NCBI GenBank assembly: GCA_028707745.1 | Contig: JAQWAJ010000006.1 | Span: 1 to 14,903, forward strand | From: Bacteroidales bacterium | GTDB taxonomy: Bacteria > Bacteroidota > Bacteroidia > Bacteroidales > UBA12481 | Reading direction: 5' to 3' | Length of the DNA: 14,903 nucleotides | Shown here: piece by piece, positions 9,753 to 14,903 of the stretch | Layout: each line of letters opens with the position of its first letter | Position numbering within the stretch: the first letter of the stretch is position 1 | The notes under the pieces: model-generated | What the model saw: the letters and a program-made list of their open reading frames with translations, nothing else | Told to the model about the DNA's origin: nothing | The model's database searches: none | Translations under genes and position numbers: made by a program

Positions 9753-9781
9753 TCAAAGAACTTTGATCCGGTTAAAACCGG
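9753..9781. repeat. Two back-to-back inverted repeats in the rpsG-fusA gap
   Basis: Two perfect 6-bp inverted repeats, each with a 2-nt spacer, sit one base apart. They are TCAAAG-AA-CTTTGA at 9753-9766 and CCGGTT-AA-AACCGG at 9768-9781. The second spans the rpsG stop codon; the first ends 10 nt before the fusA ATG at 9743. In the minus-strand mRNA they could fold into two small hairpins just before the fusA start. No U-tract follows, so they do not look like a terminator. A role in fusA translation or mRNA processing is inference. Confidence 0.6.
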
Positions 9782-10248
9782 AAATGCGCGAATGCCCGGT
9801 TTGCTTCGGCCATTCTGTGCGTATCTTCCTTTTTCTTGAAAGCTGCGCCTTCTTCGTTAAAAGCAGCAATGATTTCCGCTGCCAATTTCTCACTCATCGA
9901 ACGACCTGCACGTTTACGTGCAAATGCGATCAAGTTTTTGTTTCCGATTGATATTTTCCGGTCAGGACGGATTTCCATCGGGACCTGGAAAGTTGCACCA
10001 CCCACCCTGCGGCTTTTTACTTCCACAGCAGGTGTGATGTTTTCAAGTGCTTTTTTCCAAACATCAAGAGCAGACATACCGCTATCCTGAGTTTTCTTTT
10101 CTACCAATTCCAAAGCATTATAGAAACTGGCAAAAGCAATACTTTTCTTCCCGCTGTACATCAGGTCATTTACAAAACGGGTTACCCGGACATCACCAAA
10201 TTTGGGATCCGGAAGTACTATATTCTTTTTGGCTCTCGCTTTTCTCAT
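9772..10248 (-). CDS. rpsG: 30S ribosomal protein S7 (uS7)
   Basis: The 158-residue S7 begins [19 protein letters not shown] and contains [19 protein letters not shown], the conserved beta-hairpin region, and [21 protein letters not shown]7 organises the 3' major domain of 16S rRNA and contacts E-site tRNA. In E. coli a structured intercistronic region of about 100 nt before rpsG is the S7 autoregulatory target; here rpsL and rpsG are only 24 nt apart. Its last codons and stop are part of an inverted repeat described separately. Confidence 0.97.
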   Translation of the reverse strand: MRKARAKKNIVLPDPKFGDVRVTRFVNDLMYSGKKSIAFASFYNALELVEKKTQDSGMSALDVWKKALENITPAVEVKSRRVGGATFQVPMEIRPDRKISIGNKNLIAFARKRAGRSMSEKLAAEIIAAFNEEGAAFKKKEDTHRMAEANRAFAHFRF

Positions 10249-10272
10249 TAGAAAATTGCTAACTGTAACAGA

Positions 10273-10647
10273 CTATTTTTTAGGCCTTTTGGCACCGTAT
10301 TTAGATCTTCTCTGTTTTCTGCCATCTACTCCGGCAGCATCCAAAGTTCCTCTTACCATGTGGTAACGTACACCCGGAAGATCTTTGACCCTTCCACCAC
10401 GAACAAGCACAATCGAGTGCTCCTGGAGGTTATGACCTTCACCAGGTATATATACGTTGACCTCTTTTTGATTAGTCAATCTCACCCTGGCAACCTTCCG
10501 CATGGCGGAGTTAGGTTTTTTAGGGGTGGTAGTATAAACCCGGACACAAACTCCGCGGCGCTGTGGACAAGAATCAAGAGCCGGAGCTTTACTCTTATCA
10601 TTCTTACTGATTCTTCCTTTTCTTACTAATTGCTGTATCGTAGGCAT
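10273..10647 (-). CDS. rpsL: 30S ribosomal protein S12 (uS12), first gene of operon
   Basis: This 124-residue S12 begins [12 protein letters not shown] and contains [13 protein letters not shown], with Lys43, and [13 protein letters not shown], with Lys88 and Asp89. S12 sits in the decoding centre. Lysine at positions 43 and 88 is the state associated with streptomycin sensitivity in other bacteria; Asp89 is the residue methylthiolated by RimO where that enzyme occurs. It is the promoter-proximal gene of the ribosomal operon, about 45 nt downstream of a good Bacteroidota-type promoter. No strong Shine-Dalgarno precedes the ATG. Confidence 0.98.
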   Translation of the reverse strand: MPTIQQLVRKGRISKNDKSKAPALDSCPQRRGVCVRVYTTTPKKPNSAMRKVARVRLTNQKEVNVYIPGEGHNLQEHSIVLVRGGRVKDLPGVRYHMVRGTLDAAGVDGRKQRRSKYGAKRPKK

Positions 10648-10691
10648 TATGAGCTATTTTTAAACCCGCTTGTTTTTAACAAAATGGTGTG

Positions 10692-10722
10692 CAAAGGTAA
10701 AAGTTTTTTTAAGAAAAACGAA
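10692..10722 (-). promoter_or_regulatory. Bacteroidota-type promoter for the rpsL operon
   Basis: On the minus strand a -7 box TACCTTTG (10699 down to 10692) matches the TAnnTTTG consensus exactly. A -33-like TTCG (10722 to 10719) lies upstream with a 19-nt spacer, the expected distance; the spacer is a T/A-tract that may be curved. Transcription would start around 10686, leaving a leader of roughly 40 nt before the rpsL ATG at 10647. The short leader has no strong Shine-Dalgarno and no obvious long structure. Confidence 0.75.
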
Positions 10723-10741
10723 TGCCGATGAAAAAAATCAT

Positions 10742-10767
10742 AAAAAAAGTCCCGGTTGTCCGGGACT
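10742..10767 (-). terminator. Intrinsic terminator after the small secreted-protein gene
   Basis: An 8-bp perfect stem, AGTCCCGG and CCGGGACT with a 4-nt loop, spans 10748-10767. On the minus strand it is followed directly by a run of seven T (10748 to 10742, the first T also pairing at the stem base). It lies about 30 nt past the stop codon of the gene ending at 10798. It separates that gene from the rpsL promoter immediately downstream, so it probably insulates the ribosomal operon from readthrough. Confidence 0.88.
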
Positions 10768-10797
10768 CAATAATCAATAGTCTGATACATTGCACGA

Positions 10798-11262
10798 CTA
10801 TGGGTATTTAACAACCACAACTGTCTCTTCCGGATCGTTAGGATCACTGGCCATTGCACGCCCGAATAAGGACAATCTTGTAGATGTACCATCATCGCTG
10901 AAACCCTTACCATCTACGAGATGAATCTTCACCAGAAAATCTTTCGGCACCTTCAGTTCCCTTAGGCTAACAAAGTACCACGCAAAATCTGGCATGGAAA
11001 ACTGACTGGTTGCATCAACATGAGCAATCGTTGAGCCAAGCTCGTTTTGAATCTCAATATCAGCAACCTGGAAGTTCTTGCCTTGTAACCCAAAAGTCAC
11101 AAAATCCCAACTACCATCATGGTTTACATCGACTACTGTACCTTTAATCACTTTCACCGCCGATGAGCTGGAGTGATCATTACAATAGTATTGAGCCTGA
11201 ACACCCGTCATTAAAGATGCAACCATCACAGTAAATAGCAGCGTCGTCAAGTACTTTTTCAT
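10798..11262 (-). CDS. Small secreted protein with Asp-rich (calcium-loop-like) motif, function unknown
   Basis: I do not recognise a named family. The chosen ATG at 11262 has AAGGGG 6 nt upstream and begins a signal peptide (MKKYLTTLLF..., cleavage likely after VQA, residue 23); a longer frame back to 11319 would bury this signal and lacks support. The 154-residue product has a mature chain of about 131 residues. DVNHDGSWD at residues 45-53 fits the DxNxDGxxD pattern of EF-hand, dockerin and FG-GAP calcium loops; a second Asp-rich stretch is DGKGFSDDG (117-125). The mature part is otherwise beta-like, with one Cys (27) and no lipobox. It is likely exported to periplasm or beyond. It is divergent from the TPR-CHAT gene and ends at a terminator, so it is probably monocistronic. 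Confidence 0.82.
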   Translation of the reverse strand: MKKYLTTLLFTVMVASLMTGVQAQYYCNDHSSSSAVKVIKGTVVDVNHDGSWDFVTFGLQGKNFQVADIEIQNELGSTIAHVDATSQFSMPDFAWYFVSLRELKVPKDFLVKIHLVDGKGFSDDGTSTRLSLFGRAMASDPNDPEETVVVVKYP

Positions 11263-11318
11263 GTTTTTCCCCTTCAATTGATCAGAGTTATACGTATTTA
11301 CACTTTTCTGATTGGGCA

Positions 11319-11326
11319 TAAAGGTA
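11319..11326 (-). promoter_or_regulatory. Possible -7 box for the small secreted-protein gene
   Basis: The minus strand reads TACCTTTA here, one base off the Bacteroidota TAnnTTTG box, about 57 nt upstream of the chosen start at 11262. No convincing -33 TTG box is seen 18-21 nt further up, so the call is weak. Confidence 0.4.
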
Positions 11327-11414
11327 TACTGACTTTTTGAAATATTTACATTTATTAAACATTTTTTTGACGATCGGCTGTTTTATCATCCTCAAGATAC
11401 CCGACATAATATTA

Positions 11415-11422
11415 TATATTTG
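11415..11422 (+). promoter_or_regulatory. Possible -7 box for the TPR-CHAT gene
   Basis: TATATTTG matches TAnnTTTG and lies 26 nt before the GTG start at 11448, with a GGAAGGA ribosome binding site at 11436-11442 between them. No TTG-like -33 element is found at the usual distance. If used, the leader would be only about 20 nt. Together with the opposite-facing box at 11319-11326 it makes the 185-bp intergenic region (11263-11447) a candidate divergent promoter. Confidence 0.4.
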
Positions 11423-11447
11423 TTGGTATTGTTTTGGAAGGATAAAG

Positions 11448-14330
11448 GTGCAAAGTGTTGTTAAAATATTGATTCTGATTACTTTATCAGTAATTCTGGC
11501 ATTGCCGTATCCGGTCTTTTCGTCGGTTTCCGGGGATAAAACCTTTATGGACACTTCCAATCTGTACCGGTTGGTTTTTGATGGGAATCGATCCGAAGCT
11601 GCTCATTCTCTGCACCAATCCATGGTTAACGCGAGTAATCTGAGTGCTTCATACATGGCAGAAGGATGGCTTGAAACAGCAATTTTTTATGCATGGTCAA
11701 AAAAAATTGATCAGTCTGATGAGGCTTTTAGAAACTTCCTCCAATATATCGGTCAAATTTCAGCGAGCTTGTCAATCCGTTCAAATTGTCTTCTGTATCA
11801 TGCACTGAGCCTATCTGCCAACGCTTCTTATAATCAGGCTGCCGACAGCCTTCTGGCTTCTATAGCCATACGTCCGATGACCGGTGGATTAAACAAGATT
11901 CTGCTGGCAGATTCCTATGGAGAACTGGCACGATTGTATAAAAAGACCGAAGACCTGTACGAGTCTTCCAGAAATTTTGACCGTTCCATATCTTTAAACA
12001 AGGAACTGGGAAGGGAGTCCGTTTTGGCTGCAGATCTGAGCGATCTGAGTTCCGTATTGTCGAAGATGAACAGCTCTGACCAAAGAATTGAAACGTTGCT
12101 CAATGAATCTCTGTCAATCTATCAGAAACAAAGGGAAAAGAGGGCTGATGACACTGAAACAGCCTTGAACATTGCCCAGGTATATAATGAATTCGGATTT
12201 CTCTACCTGCAGCGGAATCAGTACCGTGAAGCATTGAAAAACTATAAACTATCGCTGAATGAAAAACTTAAAATCCACGGGCTGAAGCAAATGGAGCTCA
12301 TCGTGGTAAATAATAATATCGGCGCCTGTTATGAGTACCTGAAAATTGCAGATAGCTCAAGGCTCTATTATCAAAAAGCGGTGGACTATTCCATTAAAAG
12401 TCACCTTAACCCGGCCGACTATTATGCCAATCTGGGAGTGAGTTACGGGGCCAGGGACGAATATACAAAAGCTTTGGTGTTTTTTCAGAAAGCATTAAAC
12501 AGTATAGATCCAACCTGCAACGCTACCAATCTGTCAGAGAATCCTGGAGTCAGTAAAACCACACCCCAGTTAGCCGATTATACGGCATATAAAGCACACA
12601 GTTTTCACAGGAGATACAATATCTACCATGACCCGAAGGATTTATCAGACGGGCTTCAGACCTTTATGGTAGCCCTGGAGATGATGGATACGCTCCGGTT
12701 TATGTACTCTTTTGAGAGCAAGCCATATTTAGCTTCTGAGGCGAAGATACACTACTTTAATGCGCTGGATATGGCTATGGATCTTTACGATTTAACCGGA
12801 GATAAAAAATATCTGGAACAGGCTTTTCAGCTTTCTGAAAGGAACAAATCGGCCACCTTGAACGAGTTTCTCAGAACCAATCAGGCACGTAAATACATGG
12901 GAGAAATAGCCCCATGGATCAAAGTTGAAGACAGTATCAAACAGATTATCAACAAAACCGAATCGAGGCTTATTGGTCTGTCAGCAGAACCGGTGCCCAT
13001 GACAGACAGCATCCGGCCGCTACAGATACGGATCTCCCGGTTAACCGATCAATTGAAAAACACTGATATCGAGGCCCATCGTGAGAATCCCGAGTATTTT
13101 CAGATTGTATACTCGAACCATGGATATCGGCCCGGAGATATTCAGAAGATATTGAATCAGGGAGAGGCTCTGATCGATTACACGGTTATCAAAGACGCCA
13201 GGTTGCAGCTGGATTTCATGATAGTCGTCGTTTTAACGCGTGATACCCTTTACACTTACAGGGATACTCTTCCCAGTCAATTCAGACAGGAAATAAGGGC
13301 ATTTCGGGCAACCATTACCTCGTATGTCGATGCCAAGGTTTTCAGGGATTTTTGCCGGTTGTCAAACCTGATGTATGAGTACTTTTTTGCTCCGATTGAA
13401 AAATTCAAAGGAATCGACCAGTTAATCATCCTTCCCGATGAGGAACTTGGGTTTCTGCCATTTGAGGTATTCGTTTCCGATACCTTAAAACCGAAAGGCT
13501 CCGACTTCAGAAAGCTCAGTTATCTCAATAAAAAGTACCAGATTTCCTATATCTCTTCGCATGAGCAATTGTACCAGTTCAGAAAAAACTCGGTAAAGAA
13601 GGGAAAATCAACTATTTATACTTTCTCTCCTTTCGCCAGCCAGGGGTGTAAGGTTGATACCCTCACCCTGCCTCCGCTTGGCAATTCAGGCAGTGAGGCT
13701 AAAGTTCTATCCCGGTATTTCAGAACCAGGGTATTTGAAAACAGTAAAGCAGGAGAACAATCGCTGCGACGGGCCTTTCAGGAGGAATCCATTATAAACC
13801 TGGCCACACACGGCATTATGGATTCAACCCACCCAATGCAGTCGAGGCTTTTGTTAAACCCATCAGAACCCGACGGTAGCCTCTACCTGTTTGAAATCCT
13901 GTCACTCAGGATTAATTCGTCGCTGGTCATCCTGAATGCCTGTAATACCGGTGCCGGCAAACTGCAGGTCGGGGAAGGAATTATGAGCCTGGCCAGAGGT
14001 TTTCAGTATGCTGGTGTACCTTCAGTGATCACCACGCTTTGGCCGATTGATGATCAATCATCGTCAACGGTTATGAAGCTCTTTTTCAATAACTTACATG
14101 ATGGTATGGGTCAGCGGGAAGCTCTCATGAAAGCCAGAAACACGTACATAAGTCAGGCGACAAAAGCAAATGGAGCGCCCTATTTCTGGGCCGGGCAGGT
14201 TCTCATCGGTGACCCGGGAAGCATTTCAATCAACCACGGAATAAGGCATATCGAAGTTATAGTTATACTGATTGCCACTGTATTAGCACTGATCATGGTT
14301 TTAGTGTTTCACAAAAAGAAGCAGCATTGA
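11448..14330 (+). CDS. Envelope-anchored TPR-CHAT (caspase-like) protein
   Basis: CHAT domains are caspase-fold (clan CD) cysteine peptidases, usually fused to TPR repeats. The GTG at 11448 is chosen because GGAAGGA lies 5 nt upstream and a signal-peptide-like segment follows (MQSVVKILILITLSVILA, cleavage near residues 24-29). The frame stays open back to a TTG at 11337, which I reject. The product is 960 residues. TPR-like helices occur near residues 152-187, 240-275, 285-317 and 323-352, then a helical linker with QLSERNKSATLNEFLR. The CHAT domain spans about 570-930, with His788 (LATHG) and Cys832 (LNACNTGAG) plus downstream GEGIMSLARGFQYAG and TTLWPIDD. A C-terminal hydrophobic helix (about 934-954) ends HKKKQH. 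This topology places the peptidase outside the cytoplasm. Substrate unknown. Confidence 0.9.
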   Translation: MQSVVKILILITLSVILALPYPVFSSVSGDKTFMDTSNLYRLVFDGNRSEAAHSLHQSMVNASNLSASYMAEGWLETAIFYAWSKKIDQSDEAFRNFLQYIGQISASLSIRSNCLLYHALSLSANASYNQAADSLLASIAIRPMTGGLNKILLADSYGELARLYKKTEDLYESSRNFDRSISLNKELGRESVLAADLSDLSSVLSKMNSSDQRIETLLNESLSIYQKQREKRADDTETALNIAQVYNEFGFLYLQRNQYREALKNYKLSLNEKLKIHGLKQMELIVVNNNIGACYEYLKIADSSRLYYQKAVDYSIKSHLNPADYYANLGVSYGARDEYTKALVFFQKALNSIDPTCNATNLSENPGVSKTTPQLADYTAYKAHSFHRRYNIYHDPKDLSDGLQTFMVALEMMDTLRFMYSFESKPYLASEAKIHYFNALDMAMDLYDLTGDKKYLEQAFQLSERNKSATLNEFLRTNQARKYMGEIAPWIKVEDSIKQIINKTESRLIGLSAEPVPMTDSIRPLQIRISRLTDQLKNTDIEAHRENPEYFQIVYSNHGYRPGDIQKILNQGEALIDYTVIKDARLQLDFMIVVVLTRDTLYTYRDTLPSQFRQEIRAFRATITSYVDAKVFRDFCRLSNLMYEYFFAPIEKFKGIDQLIILPDEELGFLPFEVFVSDTLKPKGSDFRKLSYLNKKYQISYISSHEQLYQFRKNSVKKGKSTIYTFSPFASQGCKVDTLTLPPLGNSGSEAKVLSRYFRTRVFENSKAGEQSLRRAFQEESIINLATHGIMDSTHPMQSRLLLNPSEPDGSLYLFEILSLRINSSLVILNACNTGAGKLQVGEGIMSLARGFQYAGVPSVITTLWPIDDQSSSTVMKLFFNNLHDGMGQREALMKARNTYISQATKANGAPYFWAGQVLIGDPGSISINHGIRHIEVIVILIATVLALIMVLVFHKKKQH

Positions 14331-14339
14331 GGGTCTGCT

Positions 14340-14369
14340 CTTGAAAATAAAAAAAAACACTTAGCTTTG
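14340..14369 (+). promoter_or_regulatory. Bacteroidota-type promoter for the EF-G2 gene
   Basis: TAGCTTTG at 14362-14369 matches the TAnnTTTG box, and CTTG at 14340-14343 lies 18 nt upstream, one nucleotide short of the usual 19-21. A start near 14376 would give a leader of about 65 nt before the ATG at 14442. No intrinsic terminator is visible between the CHAT gene stop (14330) and this site, so readthrough from the CHAT gene is also possible. Confidence 0.55.
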
Positions 14370-14384
14370 CTCACCAAATTTTAT

Positions 14385-14413
14385 CAAGAATTTTTTTAGC
14401 AAGAATTTTTTTT
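14385..14413 (+). repeat. Tandem 13-nt direct repeat in the EF-G2 leader
   Basis: CAAGAATTTTTTT occurs at 14385-14397 and again at 14400-14412, a 15-nt period, with the second T-run extending to 14413. It sits between the putative promoter and the ribosome binding site. No hairpin precedes the T-runs, so they are not an intrinsic terminator. It may be a regulator or RNA-binding site, or simply slippage-prone low-complexity DNA. Confidence 0.6.
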
Positions 14414-14441
14414 CATCATTTTACCAGTAATTAAGGGAGTT

Positions 14442-14903
14442 ATGAAAGTTTATCAAACGAGTCAGATACGGAACCTTGCACTTCTGGGCAATTCGGGATC
14501 AGGAAAAACCACCTTAGCCGAATCCCTGCTGTTTGACGGAGGTGTAATCAACCGTCGGGGGGATGTCGGAACCAAGAATACGGTTTCCGATTGCCAGGAC
14601 ATTGAACATGAACGTGGCAACTCAGTTTACGCAACGGTATTGTACACTGAATACAAGGATTTTAAAATCAATTTCATTGACCCCCCCGGTGCCGATGATT
14701 TCGCTGGGGCAACCATAGCAGCACTCAGTGCTGTTGAATCTGCACTTCTGTTGATCAATGCTCAGAGTGGTGTTGAAACCGGCACCGAATCCCTGATGCG
14801 GTACACCAATAAGCACGACAAGCCTGTGATCCTGGTCATCAATCAACTGGATCATGAAAAGTCGCATTACGATAAAGCCGTTGACAGTGCACGTGAAGCT
14901 TTC
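14442..14903 (+). CDS. fusA2: EF-G paralogue (EF-G2 type) with degenerate GTPase motifs, 3' truncated by window
   Basis: The ATG at 14442 follows AAGGGAGT at 14433-14440. The first 154 codons run open to the window end; the family is about 700 residues. They align with the EF-G G domain: P-loop GNSGSGKTT (residues 16-24) is intact, but switch I RGITI becomes RGNSV (58-62), switch [10 protein letters not shown] becomes DPPGADDF (80-87) so the catalytic His is Ala84, and NKxD becomes NQLD (134-137). This pattern matches the second EF-G of Bacteroides. As I recall, that protein (fusA2, B. thetaiotaomicron) supports translation without GTP hydrolysis and is activated by the regulator Cur during gut growth or carbon limitation. 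By analogy this is a translocation factor for starvation; GTPase loss is inferred from the motifs, not measured. It is transcribed opposite to canonical fusA. Confidence 0.88.
   Translation, partial: MKVYQTSQIRNLALLGNSGSGKTTLAESLLFDGGVINRRGDVGTKNTVSDCQDIEHERGNSVYATVLYTEYKDFKINFIDPPGADDFAGATIAALSAVESALLLINAQSGVETGTESLMRYTNKHDKPVILVINQLDHEKSHYDKAVDSAREAF

Noticed and set aside
10648..10797. Small RNA, tRNA or extra gene between rpsL and the secreted-protein gene
   Set aside because: The 150 bases are explained by the rpsL promoter, a short leader and the terminator; no tRNA fold or coding frame is seen.
11263..11319. 19-residue N-terminal extension of the small secreted protein
   Set aside because: The internal ATG at 11262 has an AAGGGG site and starts a normal signal peptide; the longer form would hide it and begins on the putative -7 box.
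11337..11447. N-terminal extension of the CHAT protein from a TTG at 11337
   Set aside because: It has no ribosome binding site, would place 37 odd residues ahead of a clear signal peptide, and overlaps the probable promoter region. The GTG at 11448 has GGAAGGA at proper spacing.
11288..11560. Minus-strand 90-codon open frame over the CHAT gene start
   Set aside because: It is low-complexity Lys/Ile/Tyr-rich, has no family resemblance, and overlaps the divergent promoter region and the signal peptide of a convincing gene.
14331..14360. Terminator after the CHAT gene
   Set aside because: Only a 4-bp GCAG/CTGC pairing could be found near the stop and no T-run follows it; too weak to call.
14622..14867. 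Minus-strand 81-codon open frame at the right edge
   Set aside because: It is antisense to the EF-G2 coding sequence, which is supported by homology and a ribosome binding site.
11448..14903. CRISPR-linked or NLR-type immune system around the CHAT gene
   Set aside because: No repeats, cas-like or ATPase sensor gene is visible, and the protein appears to be exported; nothing here supports an intracellular defence role.

Overview
The window is chromosomal DNA from a member of the Bacteroidota, probably class Bacteroidia; I cannot place it more finely. Three observations support this. Promoter-like sites have the Bacteroidota form (TAnnTTTG, in one case with a -33-like box 19 nt upstream). The str and S10 ribosomal clusters are joined with no tuf gene between fusA and rpsJ. 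At the right edge there is a second, divergent EF-G of the type known from Bacteroides.

Positions 1 to about 10.7 kb hold one dense minus-strand translation operon. In transcription order it reads rpsL, rpsG, fusA, rpsJ, rplC, rplD, rplW, rplB, rpsS, rplV, rpsC, rplP, rpmC, rpsQ, rplN, rplX, rplE, rpsN, rpsH, rplF, and it continues past the left edge (rplR would be expected next). Gaps run from 1-nt overlaps to 39 nt, with no internal terminator seen. A good Bacteroidota promoter lies about 45 nt upstream of rpsL. The 28-nt rpsG-fusA gap is filled by two back-to-back inverted repeats.

From 10.74 to 14.33 kb is an accessory segment. A minus-strand gene encodes a small secreted protein with an Asp-rich, calcium-loop-like motif and ends at a clear intrinsic terminator that insulates the ribosomal promoter. 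Divergent from it is a 960-residue protein with an apparent signal peptide, TPR-like repeats, a CHAT (caspase-like) protease domain with its His/Cys pair, and a C-terminal membrane anchor. The two genes share a 185-bp intergenic region with possible -7 boxes facing both ways.

From 14.44 kb to the right edge is the first 154 codons of an EF-G paralogue (EF-G2 type). Its P-loop is intact, but the switch II motif has lost the catalytic histidine and the NKxD motif is altered. The window therefore holds both a canonical EF-G and one predicted to be weak or inactive as a GTPase, separated by a putative envelope-facing protease. The ribosomal operon is routine; the points of interest are the EF-G2, the CHAT protein, its divergent neighbour and the rpsG-fusA repeats.
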